Positions 12,170 through 23,383 are shown, numbered from the stretch's first letter. The stretch is DNA of 64,000 nt from Lunularia cruciata (GCA_948567375.1 OX419756.1:29526333-29590332); one strand, 5' to 3'. A program made the numbers and translations. Notes: generated from the sequence alone by a model not told the origin.

Positions 12170-13770
12170 CAAATAACCTAACCAAAATTCCTACCTTGGT
12201 ATTGTACTTGAATTTGTCATCGGGTCCAATCAAATTGAACCTTATGATGTTCAAGTCAAGGCAAAACTAGATGACAACATAGTGTAGAGGTACCACTACA
12301 ATCCTCATACACTCCAAATACTCCTTCTCAATCCTAAATGTAATAGGATGTGAGGTACGGAATGCAAAACCTTTCTTCCATCCACCATCATCAATCTACT
12401 TCCACTTATTGGTTTGAGAGGAATATGTTATTCCTTTGCTAATTGCATGGACATGCAATTCTCTGAATTTCCAAAATCAACCAAAATATTACAACCACAA
12501 TTAGATATCATACCTTGCAAGTGAAGCAAACTTGCATATATTGAGCCTTTGATCTCATTGGAACTAATCAAGTTCCTAAAGGCAACTCAAAATCTCCTAC
12601 TATGATTCCTTGTTTCCTTAATCATTTTACACCACAAACTCCATTTAGGCGACTTGGTGAGGTCGCCCATTCTTGAGTGAACATTCAGCAATGTGATGTC
12701 CTATTTGGCTACAATAAAAACAACCACCATTTTTTCATAGCTTTTCTCTATTTGTGGTGCCAAGTGGTCTCCTTTGAATGACATCAATCTCCATTGGTGT
12801 TGGCTCTTCCACCTATGTGTAGTGTATTGGTAGGTTATGTGGAGGTCAAGGTCAAGACCAAGTTGTTGCAACCAATGAATCAAATTGTTTGGTCAATCGC
12901 ATGGCTTCTTCCAAGTGTTATGGCTCTTGCATAGTTACCTTAAATTTGGTTTGTAACTTGAATCTCCTCACAAATCGATCCAGAGCTTCACCTTCTAGTA
13001 TATCTAGAATTTACATGATGGTGTTCTGGAATTGCGTGATGTAATTTCTTATAAAGCCAATCTGCTTCAACTTTGCCAAGCTACCTTATGCAGCTCATGT
13101 GGTATTTATAGCTTGGAATTGACCAATTATTACACTCTTGAATTCTACCCAAGTCAAGATTGGTGCAACAAATTGCCATTTAACTCATTCTACTCAAAAT
13201 TGCTACCATAGCTTTGCTACTCCATCCAATTTTCTAAAAGCCAAGAGAATCTATTTCCATTCATCTTGAAGATTGGTAGCTTCAAAATAATATTTGTAGT
13301 CAAACACAAAACTCTCCATTGCATCCAAAAGATTCCTTCCTTCAAATACCTTGGTTTTGGGAAATTTGATTTAGTCTTCTCCTTCTCAAACTAATGTTCT
13401 ATCTACATGGTCTTGTCATTGATGGTCTTGTTTGTCCAAAAATCAAGTAAGGTGCTTGATTTGTTGTTGTAGAGCAATGATAACCTTAGGCATTACCACT
13501 GTGGCTACCACTCTATCACACTACTCCCAATTTATCTAATTTATTAAGACAGATGCAACACGTCTACCATTCTCCATAAGTTACAACCAAAAGTACCAAG
13601 GGTTCTTTGAACAAGGTGATCACATTCAAAAAAAATTGCCCAAAGCATGAGGTGATGAACTATGTGAAATGATGCTTGGGTAATACCCGGACATGAAAAT
13701 CCAATGGTGTCGCGGAAATGGATTTGGTGGTCTATAAAATCCATCCATCCCATTCTGGCTCTAATACCAA

Positions 13771-14001
13771 TATAAAAGATAGAGATCAAGACAAAGGAGA
13801 GAAATAAGAGAATGGAAGATCACACTAGGACACTTAGGTGTGGGAAAATCCAAATGCTTAGCATGAGCTTTGACTTTGGTATTTACAAAATGAATACAAG
13901 GCTCTTGAGAAGCTTCTCCAGAAGTTTCCTTGAGCTGCTTTCTTGGAATGCCAATCAAGTTAACTGGGAAGCTTCTCAAGAAGCTTATTCTAGAAGTAGG
14001 A
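13771..14001 (-). repeat. Family-C LTR, downstream half
   Basis: It matches the 3' portion of the 425-bp LTR of element E, including the TATA region and GAAnnTTC repeats. On the minus strand it is immediately followed by the primer site. The other half lies at 16,846-17,094. Confidence 0.8.
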
Positions 14002-14600
14002 AAATAGCCCATGCGTACCCTTGATGCCATTTGGTGTGAAAGTTTTTTTTCTCTTCTTCTTGTTGCAAGGAACTTGAATTTTTTTAAGTCATTGTGTCTC
14101 GAGAGTCATTTAATGATACCTTGTCTCGGAAATAATTGATATGTTATTGCAAAGCCGGAAGTAGTTTGTGTTGTTGTAAACTCAAGAGTTCTTTTTAATT
14201 TTGCTTGACCCGTGAGTTTCTTTGATGTTCAAAAACTTGGGAATTTATGTGTGTCATAAGCTGAATTGGAAAGGGAAGTTTGAGCATCAAGGGAGGTCTG
14301 ACCAAAACTATGAGAAAAGAGGGTTTAGGATTAAAAGGATGAGTGCCTGCTGGAAAAGAGGAGGTTTTGAGGAGGAAAGGGAGAGAGTAGGAAAGACAAA
14401 GGGAGAGATTTTATGAATGAAGGAAAAGAATGGGAAGGAATGTGTAGGTGTGTGTAGGAAATATAGTCAAGAAGGAAAAATTTTAGCACAAAAGGACAAG
14501 GAAGGTTGGGAAGAAATAGTAAAGGAAAGGAGAAAAACCTTCAAGGAGAAGGGCCTAGGGAGAGAGGAGAGGAAGGGCTGGAACAAGACAGGAGGAAATA

Positions 14601-14912
14601 TAGAGAGAAGACTCTGCCTGTGCAGGAACATGGCTGAGCTAGGGCAGAGAAGAGAAGAGATGTTGTGATGTAAGTTTTGGCTAGAACATGATAAAAGGAA
14701 AATTCAAGAGAAGACTCTGGCTGTGCAGGAACATGGCTGAGCTAGGGCAGAGAAGAGAAGAGAATGTTGTGATGTTAGTTTTGGCTGGAATAGGACGAGG
14801 GGAAATTTTGAGAGAAGACTCTGGCTGTGCAAGAACATGGCTGAGCTAGGGCAAAGAAGAGAAGAGAGAATGTTGTGATGTAAGTTTTGCTAGGACAGGA
14901 CAGAAAAATTTC
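14601..14912 (+). repeat. Three tandem copies of a ~104-bp unit
   Basis: Units start at about 14,601, 14,707 and 14,811, each opening AGAGAAGACTCTG and containing GGAACATGGCTGAGCTAGGG or a one-base variant. They differ by only a few bases, so the array is fairly young. Confidence 0.85.
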
Positions 14913-15188
14913 TAGCAGAAAGAGCTAGGGACAAGGTGAGAGAAATATTTGAGATAGTCTCCTCTTTTGGCAGGACAGAGGAGAGGAAGGGCTTAGACAG
15001 AAGGGGATTTGGGCAGGAATGTAAGGCTTGAGAGTGCAAGGCAGAGAGGGGAATGGGGAGTTTCTCGAGTGTGGATGTGCAGGAGCTAGGAGCTTGGACA
15101 GAGAATGAAGTTTCAAATGAAGTCTTGAGAGGAAAATGCAGGGAGGAGGGAGTGCTTTTCCCCAAAGGTGAATGTAAGGACTGAACAG

Positions 15189-15221
15189 AGAATAGGAGAG
15201 AGAGAGAGAAGAGAGAGAGAG
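15189..15221 (+). repeat. GA microsatellite
   Basis: A run of GA dinucleotides with one AA interruption within the purine-rich insert. Confidence 0.85.
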
Positions 15222-15434
15222 AGTTTTCTCAAAGGACAATGTAAATATGCAAGAGCTCGGAACTTGGACAGAGAATGAAATTTTGACTAAGAAGATTTTG
15301 AGAAAAAAATGCTTTGAAACAGAAATCTTGCTGGAGAAGACAAAGATGTTTTGCTAATGGATGCAAACAGGAAAGACTTCAAGAGAAAATGCTTTGAGAG
15401 AGAAATTTTGCTAGATAGGAGATGACAAAGCAGT

Positions 15435-15670
15435 AGAGCTTGGAAGAATGCTTCAAATGAGATCAAAGAGGAGCTCTTGACAATGAATTGACATTAGAGC
15501 TTTGGAGAATGCTTCAAGAGATCAAAGAGGAGCTGTGGACAATGAATTGACATTAGAGCTTTGGAGAATGCTTCAAGAGATTAGAGAGGAGCTCTTGACA
15601 GTGAATTGACATTAGATCTTTGGAGAGTGCTTTGAAAAATCAGAGAGGAGTCTTGGTAATGAAGGGAGAC
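15435..15670 (+). repeat. Four tandem copies of a ~60-bp unit
   Basis: Units begin near 15,435, 15,496, 15,555 and 15,614, each with a version of AGAGCTTTGGAGAATGCTTC followed by a GAGGAGCTCTTGACA-like segment. The last unit is more diverged. It belongs to the purine-rich insert. Confidence 0.8.
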
Positions 15671-17106
15671 TGAAAGGACAAATCAAAGAGGAGTCTTGAC
15701 AATGAATGGAGACTGAAAAGAGAGTTCAAGGAGAGAAGTCTTGACAGTGAAGTGTCACAAAAGGATTTGGGAGAAACTTTGATTGGTCAAGAAGGAGGTC
15801 CTTGGCTGAAACAAGGCCATAGAGGATTTAAGGAAAGAAGATGAAGGTTTTGACAAGGCTGTAGAGGAGAGAAATCTTGGAAGGGAGGCGGTTGACTGTG
15901 CAAAAGTAGAAGGAGAGAAGAATTCTTTGTTTTCCTGACAGGCTAAAGGGTTATGGCGGAGAACTTTGAAGGTGAGAGATATTGCTTGTGTGAGCAGAGA
16001 GAAGGAAGAGAGATGATGCATCAAATGAGAAAGTGAGATCCAAACAAGGGAACCCTCGAGGGGAAATTTTGGGCAGAAGGAAGAGAGAAATGCTTGGTTG
16101 TGCTAGTAAAGAAGACCAACAAATTTTCTAGAGTGATCTCGTCTTGACTGTGACAGGGCACAAAAGAGAAGAGGTTGAGAAGGTTGATTGTCTATGATTG
16201 GACAAGGATGGAAAGATTTGCTTGAATGAGCTGATTGGACAGCTGATGAGTTAGGCGTGGTCATTGCATAAGAAAGAGTTGTTTGCTTTTGTCCAACTTA
16301 TAACTGCACGACTGGTTAAAATGGTGATTTTTGAACAAATGTGTGCACTTTGAATTATGAATATTGTCAAAGGAAGGACTTTGTTTTAGGAGCTCATGGT
16401 CCAATCTATGTGATTGACACAGTTCAGTGATCTGGACACCCGGGTTTGATCACGGTTAGTTCACTTATGACTATTCTATAAGTCTCATCAGAACCTATCC
16501 TAGGAATTTGTCTAATCCAAGACCACAAACCCAAGCATAAAAGAGAACTGGAAACAAGACTATAGAGGAGTAGAGCCACGAGGCCAAACACAACTGAACA
16601 CAATAGTTCTGCAAAGATCAGCACTAATCTACAAGATTCAACATATAGATCCCAGGATAAGCCTACTCTTGGGAGCGGTTAGAACAACCTACCCTATCAA
16701 GGATGAGATGCAAAACATACCGGAGTAAGAGAGAGAGTGTCAGACTATGAGAAGTCTCAAGTCATTGACTACAAGAGCAATCTAAGCACGAGCAGCCATG
16801 TGCCTGGTGCACTCTCAAGAGCAGAAAAACCCCACAACACCATCTATTTGGCATGCAAGCTAAGCTAATCGAAAGCTTCTAGAAGCTATCTACTTGGGGG
16901 TGCAAGCTAAGCTAGCCGGGAAACTTCCTAAAAAATTTCCTCTTAGAAGTTACCACTTGGCATGCATGTTACCTTGTACTTGGAAGGGTACCAAGTAGCT
17001 TCCCAAATACATCTAAAATATTCTAGGCTAATTTGGCCCATTTGCAATTCTATTAGCCTTGATTGACTTCATTGCTAAACTCCATATTATTTTAGGAAGT
17101 TTGGCC

Positions 17107-17798
17107 TGTAGCACTCATTTGTGCATGTGTATGGTATTGTGATATTTAGCTTGGTATTACAAGTACTTAAGAGATATTATTTATATAGAGATAAAGGATG
17201 GTTCTATATTAGTCATGGTTAGCTAAAGTTAGTCATAGCTAAGATAGAGGGGACCTTACTTTAGAGGAAGTAGAAAATATGAGCACCACTATTTTGGATT
17301 TTAGTGTGTTGACTTGGTATTATTCCTAGGTGTTTGGCTTTGAGGAAAGAGTTGAGAACTCTTGGGCCCGCAAGCCTTTTTGTTTTGGATTCTTCTTTAG
17401 TCCAAGGATAGCCCATGTGAAGGAATCCTTGACTTAGTGGTTGGGTCAAGATAAGACCACATGCTTAGAGGAATATGCCCATGTGAATGGATATTCCTTT
17501 CTACTTTTTGACTTTACTTGACTTTTAGTCTAGTAACTTGAGTTACTATGGTAATTAGTAACTTTGGTACATAACTATTTCACAAGTATGTAAACAAGGG
17601 GTGAGGAGGTACTCATCATCCTTTCATTTGCAACTATCTCTCTCTCATTGAGTTCTCTAGTGAGCAATGTCTTGAGTCTTGGAGTGTTAGCCTTGGAGGA
17701 GTATGATGGAGTTTGGGTTCCTTGCCTTGTTAGTCCATGGTGCACTACCATAATAGCCATCAGAGGTTCATCCTAAGTGAGAGACATACCGGCTCACA
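17107..17798 (+). mobile_element. Family-D solo LTR
   Basis: A 692-bp unit with TG...CA ends (TGTAGCACTC...GGCTCACA) flanked by GGCC at 17,103-17,106 and 17,799-17,802. A diverged copy of the same unit lies at 40,366-41,022, and a 25-bp remnant of its 3' end at 59,789-59,813. No internal coding region accompanies it. Orientation is assumed from a TATA-like stretch; that part is inference. Confidence 0.65.
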
Positions 17799-17802
17799 GG
17801 CC

Positions 17803-20345
17803 TATCTTCCAACCTCTCCTCTTTGTGGGTCCAACTCCATTGATGCTCCTCTAGGCTTTGGAGCATGTACTACACTCCTAGTCACTACGGCAAATGCATC
17901 TACTTGTGTTGCTCTGCACATGAAGTCCAAAATGTCTTTACCACCAACATATGAGGTAGAAGCCTCAACATCCAAATCAGATCTCCTCTGAGCTATGGCC
18001 ATGCTAGCCAATCCTTGCTCCAATTGCTCAATGTGAGTAGTCATTGTTGTATTAGAAGTAAGGGTAGGTACTCCACACCTACCAGGTGTGGATCTTCTAC
18101 CACCTCATCTTCCATGACCTAGAGCTCCTCTATCACTTGCCATAGCAGCCCTACCACTCCGTATCTCCGGGTGTAGGTCAAAGCATTGGTCACCAATATG
18201 ACCAAATTTGTGGCAATGCTCACACTATTTCTATGTTGGCTCTGATGCACTAGAGGTAGTAGGTACATTACTTTGACTGCACTTTCTCTTGTGGTGAGGT
18301 CCACCACTCACTCGCTACTATTGACCCAAAAATGAAGATAAGGGTATAGCTACACTAGGTCCTCCACTCGTTCCATAGGATCTAGGCTATCCACCTTGTC
18401 CTCAAAAACCAATATGGCGTGACACTTTGTTGCACTTTGGAAGAAGTGAAAACTATGGATGAGGCCTCCCTACCAAATCCAAATGTCACCACTTTCTCCT
18501 CCACCATATTGAGCTCAATACGCTCAGCCAAAAAGACCACTACCAAAGTAGGCAAAGTAGCTTGTAACAACGTAACATCACAAACTCTATGTCTCAACTC
18601 CCTAGCTAACATCCCATACCAAAACTAGATTGCTTGGGCCTCAATAACTCTTAGAGTGATATTGATCAACCGTCTCATGCAAGTGTATGCCTTGAGTAGG
18701 GCCTCTCCAGCCTTCTACCAAAACTCTTGCAAGCTCCTTAGCTTGTCAGTTTGCACTCCCTGGGAGTTTTGCCTCAAACATTGGAAGAACTTCACCATAG
18801 GGTTAAACTCCAATACTACACCACTTCTTGTAGTGGTACCTCCACTTGTAGTAGCACCATCTCCAAGAGATCCACCAACATTATTAGAATTAGAACTCAT
18901 GGTTATTGCCAACCTACCCCTAGAAATTGAGCTTGAAGTGATAGAGATATAGTTTGGAGACCAATACTATCTCCATAGCTCAATCTCCTCCAAGTGAGCT
19001 CTCTTGAACTCATTGTAGTCATCCATCAAGGGACCCTCCAAGTGCTAAAAAAACCTCTTTCACACCATGAAGGGTGTAAACAAAGTCGGGTTCTACATCT
19101 ACTATAGATCACACCGACTATCAAACTCTTGGATGAAATCATCCAACTCAATGTACTCAACCCATAGTACTAGAGTAACACTTGGGGCCTTTGGAGGCCC
19201 CATAAATCTTGTCCATGTCCCACAACAATGGTATGAACACACCAAGTGCACTCTCAATTGAATCAGCTCCTATGTGAAACTTGAACTCAAGGCCAATCTC
19301 CTCCCTTGCTAGGACTTGAGATACATGCTAATATCAAGCTCCACTCCAAATAAACCCATTGCATATTGCAGCGCTTCCTCTTTTGGAATCCCCAAAGAAA
19401 TCCATCGTCATAAAGTAAACAAAAATAACAACCCATAATTGTAACCACCACAAGTACTCCACCAAGAATCACCACCAAGTGCCACCACCACTAACCAAAT
19501 GTCACCCACTAATATAGCTCTAACTATGATAATTACACTAGGAGAAAGGGTAACTTGTAACCTACCATCACAAAATACACTCTCACAGTCTACAAGATAT
19601 CACTTCTTACCTCACCAAAGAGAAACATAAATAGTCTGATTGGTCATCACTCTAGCCTCACTACCGAGAACACACCAGAGCACCAATGCTCTAAAGTCAG
19701 TGCACCTCACACAAACATGGTGCACAAACAAGAAATAAAGAATGGAGAAGGTCCAATCACTAGAAGGCTAAACAAAAACACTCCGTCTCATAAATCAACA
19801 TCGGACTAACTCTACCACCATTTGGTATTTGACATGATAAGAGTTATCTATCTACTTAGTAAGCTATAAGGATCATCAAGAATGAGATCAAACTTTCTCT
19901 TGCCAAAATCTGACATATATTCTCCACAAAATTTGATTTAAAATCTAACATAAATACCTAGAGTTAGATGACCGCCAAATCCTTGGCTAAATCTTCATTC
20001 AAGCCAAATTGGATGAACGAGATTGTCCAAATCTCTAATTCGCCAGGATGGGTTCCCAACTCCATATTCAATTTCACTTTCTAAGCTCAACTTGCACCAA
20101 ATTGACCCTACTTTCACTTGCTGAGCTCAAAATAAACACTACCACTTGGAATCAACTCTCTCTTGCTCCAAATTTGGCCAACACTTTTGCACATGATCAC
20201 TCTCAAGGAAACATGAACTATGATCAAGGTACCACAATCTATCAAGCTTGGAGATATCACCAACACCTTCAATTCTTGTACCCAATTCCCCCCTAACTCT
20301 CACTTCTTTGATGTAATCAATTTTTTCACACAACTCAAATCACAC
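17803..20345 (-). mobile_element. Family-A gypsy 5' part (5' leader and gag), decayed
   Basis: Minus-strand leader (20,345 to about 19,430) and gag (about 19,430 to 17,803). Gag shows a possible start block reading MDFFGDSKRG, a conserved stretch near SIESALGVFIPLLWDMDK, a Ser/Gly/Thr-rich segment near 18,900, and a retroviral zinc knuckle CHKFGHIGDQC at about 18,185-18,215. The same leader and gag start are found at 59,814-61,573 in the same orientation. It is broken repeatedly, and it is joined head to head at 20,345 with a plus-strand integrase piece. Confidence 0.7.
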
Positions 20346-21204
20346 TCAAATCACATTCAATGTTGGTTATGGTGGAGCACTTCTCCAAGTGGATTGAGTT
20401 GTTTGCAATTCCTGACAAGTCTAGTGAAGGGACAACTTACTCATTCCTGGATCGAGTTCTTAGTCATTTTGGTGCACCAATTGAGGTTTTGACTAATCAA
20501 GGTACAAAGTTCTTGGGGGAGTTTCAGGTCTTGTGTGACAAGGCTTTGATTGATCATCGTACTACCTCCCGAGATCACCCTGAGGCAGATGGCTTAGTAG
20601 AGAGAGTGGTTCAGATGATGAAGAGAGGATTGTAAAAGTATGGTTTGCAGAGAGGCCACTTGGGAGATTGGGATCTCTAATTACCTTGGTTGGCCATGGG
20701 CTATCGGTTCAGCCGGCAAGCCTCCTTAGCATCCTTCTCTCCGTACTTTCTACTCTATAGACAAGATCCAAATTTACTTGCAGCCACTTGTCGAGATATT
20801 ACTGTAGTTTTGGACTTGGATGACCCAGATGTATGGATAAGCGCATGTTCTCAACGGGCAGAGATCTTTTGGAGAGTGATGCCGATAGCCTTTGAGAACT
20901 TGGCGATTGCTCAGCATAGAGATACTTTACACTATGCTACCATTCAAGGAAGAGGTTATAGACCCTCGATCTGTTGATTTCATCTAGGAGACTATGTATG
21001 TCTACAGCAAATAGCATTGACGACACTTGATGTTTCTACAAGCCGTACTATCTTGAGAGTGCGTGAGGTTTTGCCATCTGGAGTCCTTGTGTTGGAAGGA
21101 CGTGATGGTGTTGTTTGGAAGGATCATGTGTGTAATTGTATGCCATGCCACCTCCTAAATATTGATGGTACTATGGACCCAAGCTTGGCACTTGTATGTG
21201 TAGG

Positions 21205-21351
21205 CTTGAGGTGTATGTTATGTGGCTTTTTTGGTGGAGCCGCTACTATGTTAGTGTGTGATAGTTGTTTGAGAGGATGGTATATGGCATGTATGACTCC
21301 TCCCCTCATGGTGGTTCCTCAAGGACAATGGTTATGTCCTAGATGTATTTG
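21205..21351 (+). other. PHD-finger-like module at the integrase C-terminus
   Basis: The reading frame ends with CMLC, 11 residues, CDSC, then RGWYMAC, PPLMVVPQGQW, and a closing CPRC just before the stop at about 21,351. Paired cysteines at these spacings and the PPL...VP.G.W.CP.C ending are characteristic of PHD fingers, which bind histone H3 tails in host proteins. Its position, after the integrase C-terminal region and before the polypurine tract, is where chromoviruses carry a chromodomain. A targeting role is inference. The same module is seen on the minus strand near 968-1,115 and 63,478-63,625. Confidence 0.75.
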
Positions 21352-21521
21352 ACCCATAGCTAGTTCATTCTTTATATGGTATAGATTGCAGACAGGCAAC
21401 TAACGATGGGGCTCCATAGCACCCGACCTCCTGATCTTTGCCCATTATAGGGTATACCATATACTTAGAGTAGATGGCTATCTGGAGTTAGAGGGACCTA
21501 ACCGCCAGCTAGGGGGGCGAT

Positions 21522-21623
21522 TGTGGCACTTTAGAGTCTATGTATGACTTATGTGTGAGTTGTGCTTCTATAGTGTATGATGTTGATAGTAATGTATGTT
21601 GTGTAGTGATGTATATACACAAC
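21522..21623 (+). repeat. Family-A LTR block
   Basis: It starts TGTGGCACTTTAGAGTC immediately after the polypurine tract and ends near GTATATACACAAC. It is about 102 bp and matches the blocks at 137, 691, 44,483 and 63,157. Confidence 0.75.
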
Positions 21624-22020
21624 CCTTTTGTTAAAAACTTCAAAATTGGAATTTTTCACATTGTTCCATGGGTTGTAAAAATGGACTAAATTGGAACTAT
21701 AGCAAAGCTTACCTCATCTACATATAAATCCCTTGTTTGATAAACAATTGACTCAGATATGAGCATTTCTTTGGCAAATTCAATTCTATTTGTTGCAACT
21801 AAGAGGAAAACTTTTGAATTTTAACTACATCGATCTTGCAGAGATGGGTCAAAAATTATTTTGACTATATGATCCGATATCATTGATATAATCTTCCCAA
21901 TACCTATTTTAGTTTCTTTGATGTATGCATTGAGAATTTGTACCATAGGTCCTTTCAATAATTCATTCGATCGACCTCTCATACCCACTTTACTTCGCAC
22001 CAACTACTTTCTTTACAACG
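21624..22020 (-). other. Unassigned segment with a 60-codon open frame
   Basis: Between the family-A LTR and the LINE piece. The minus strand carries an open frame at about 22,003-21,821 with a GMRGRSNELLKGPMVQILNA-like stretch and an ISDHIVKIIFDPS ending. I do not recognise it. Its composition is more protein-like than the surrounding junk. Downstream in the same direction a GATGAG/GTAAGC sequence resembles a splice donor, so a captured exon is possible. It has no counterpart next to the other family-A LTRs. Confidence 0.3.
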
Positions 22021-22850
22021 ATGAGGTTTTGCCTAGGTTTGGTCCACCCATATGCATCTTCATTACTCATTTGTGAGTGTGGTTCTACACTAGATGCAGC
22101 AGTGGTCCACATGACACGGTGTCCTTTTGGAGGACAGAGGATAGTTACCCATGATGCCATTAGGGACATAGTGTTTGCTATGGCACAAGAGAGTGGATAC
22201 TTGGCTTGGGGGGAGAGTTCGTATGTTTTGCAGATGACACGTGTCAGGGCAGACTTACACTTGGTCCAAGATGATCAGGTAACAGTAGCGTATGTCGTGG
22301 TTAAAGACCCTATGCGGGATACAATTTCGGAGGGAGTGATTACCCATCCCTTGGATGGGTGGCGAGTGCAGCAGTAGGTCTCCAAGTATAGGGGCATGCA
22401 GCAAGGTCACCCCTTTGTTCCTCTAGCCTTGGAGTTATATGGAGCAATGGACACTGCATTTGACACATTTGTCAAGCAATGCACGAGAGCTTATCATGTT
22501 AGGCGTCAAGGGGTACCACTCTCACTCTCATACTTTGTTGCATATTTTGGACAACATATGCCCATTGCGCTATAGAGGGCAGTGGCTGGTGCAATCCATA
22601 GGAGAGCAATCACATTAGGTGATGTTTCTTTGGATGCTCCAATTGTGTGTAGACAGTACAACTTGCATAACTTGGATATCTTAGGTGTGGGAGTGCAGAT
22701 TTCTCATGTAGACTCTATTGGGGCTTAGCCCCATGTTACCATTATTGTCTCTCCCTTGTCCGACTTGTCTTCCCATCCTTCGTTTTTCCTACGCAGTCGC
22801 CTTCTTCTGTACTTTACTTCACGTTCATAAGTAGTGAGTAATAAAATTTG
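22021..22850 (+). mobile_element. LINE 3' end: zinc-finger and endonuclease-like domain
   Basis: The plus strand encodes the C-terminus of a non-LTR retrotransposon polyprotein. First FCLGL and a CECGSTLD...C knuckle, then GGQRIVTHDAIRD, then a VAYVVVKDPM block, and after an in-frame stop (22,375) KYRGMQQGHPFVPLALELYG and FVKQCTRAYHV. A second in-frame stop lies near 22,574, and the domain closes near 22,726. The order (CxC finger, RHD-like motif, DVxVxxP block, K...FxPLAxExxG) is that of green-plant LINE proteins with a PD-(D/E)XK restriction-like endonuclease. The reverse transcriptase itself is absent, as expected for a 5'-truncated copy. AATAAA lies at about 22,840. Confidence 0.65.
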
Positions 22851-23059
22851 TAACACATGCGTGCACTATTGACATCTCTCTTTCATCTAGGGGGTCCAAC
22901 TGCACTGTCCCTCAAGTCTTTGGACAAAGGATCCAATTAGTGGTCGATAAGGAATAAGGAATGGAAGAATGATATGAAGATGTTTGATTGAACCGAGTTT
23001 AGATGAGGTTTAGCACGTAATTTTCTTTGCAAGATCGAAAATGTTTACCACATGGTGGA

Positions 23060-23112
23060 CTCATGCTTAAAAGCATGAGCAATATATTAACCGCAAGAGC
23101 CGAGACTCTTGC
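23060..23112. repeat. Two small perfect hairpins downstream of the host gene
   Basis: CTCATGCTT at 23,060-23,068 pairs with AAGCATGAG at 23,071-23,079, and GCAAGAG at 23,093-23,099 pairs with CTCTTGC at 23,106-23,112. They lie past the end of the Tweety-like gene, in its likely 3' untranslated or flanking sequence. Function unknown. Confidence 0.5.
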
Positions 23113-23175
23113 CCTTGAAGATAAAATGATATCATGATATGAACAAACAAACCAAATGCCTACATTTTGATTGCC

Positions 23176-23383
23176 TCACTGGCTGTTGCAGGTACATAAC
23201 GCAGAATTTCTCGATGCTGTGATGAACAAACTCATGAGCAAATGCGATCCACTCTCAACCTCATCGACCTCCATTCCTTCTCCGAATTCATCCTCGTGAC
23301 AAAGCATCACTTCGTATTCTTCAAGATAGGCGGGTCGATTCGTCCACTGGACTTCACTGTACGTGATCTTCGGTAAAAGATCG
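23176..23383 (-). CDS. Candidate alternative last exon of the Tweety-like gene
   Basis: A 208-nt open stretch following a TGTCAG acceptor. Joined from a GTAGAT donor at 23,531 (exon 10 ending at 23,532), the phase fits exactly and replaces the last residues of the short form with about 69 more. The tail is acidic in the middle (YLEEYEVMLCHEDEFGEGME) and would face the cytoplasm, giving a protein of about 627 residues. The reading frame is host-like in composition, but the donor is not strong and family members usually end soon after the last membrane span. It may be an alternative isoform or chance. Confidence 0.4.

Larger units (their letters stand above)
14002..16845 (+). mobile_element. 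Unclassified purine-rich insert inside a family-C LTR
   Basis: About 2.8 kb separates two halves of a family-C LTR: the sequence TTCTAGAAGT stops at about 14,001 and the LTR resumes at about 16,846 with ATTTGGCATG. The plus strand is strongly G+A rich from 14,240 to 16,060. It contains two tandem arrays and a GA microsatellite, annotated separately. No reverse transcriptase, transposase or other known domain is visible, and the short reading frames look like by-products of the purine bias. Its ends and target duplication are not clear by eye. A non-autonomous element is the likeliest reading. Confidence 0.55.
11752..17094 (-). mobile_element. Family-C chromovirus copy G, decayed, LTR split by an insert
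   Basis: Minus-strand copy of the family also seen at 44,621-59,787 and 49,223-54,262. Parts, 5' to 3': 5' LTR in two blocks (17,094-16,846 and 14,001-13,771) separated by the purine-rich insert; primer site 13,758-13,770 (TTGGTATTAGAGC); gag about 13,600-12,700; protease about 12,600-12,250; tandem-repeat linker 12,169-11,959; start of reverse transcriptase up to 11,752, where family B begins. The coding part is broken in many places and none of it can be active. Confidence 0.8.
20346..21623 (+). mobile_element. Family-A gypsy 3' part (integrase, PHD-like module, LTR)
   Basis: Plus-strand 3' end of a family-A element. Integrase core 20,360-20,630 (opening VMVEHFSKWIELFAIPDK; then VLTNQGTKFLGEF; then ADGLVERVVQMMK). 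Integrase C-terminal region 20,690-21,180 (ILRVREVLPSGVLVLEGRDG; HVCNCMPCHLL). PHD-like module 21,205-21,351. Polypurine tract CTAGGGGGGCGA just before the LTR block at 21,522-21,623. It is broken in a few places here and is the best preserved family-A 3' end in the window. Confidence 0.8.

Noticed and set aside
14222-14668. Charged small proteins in the purine-rich insert
   Set aside because: Runs of Glu, Lys, Arg and Gly are what purine-rich DNA encodes by default; no conservation can be judged.
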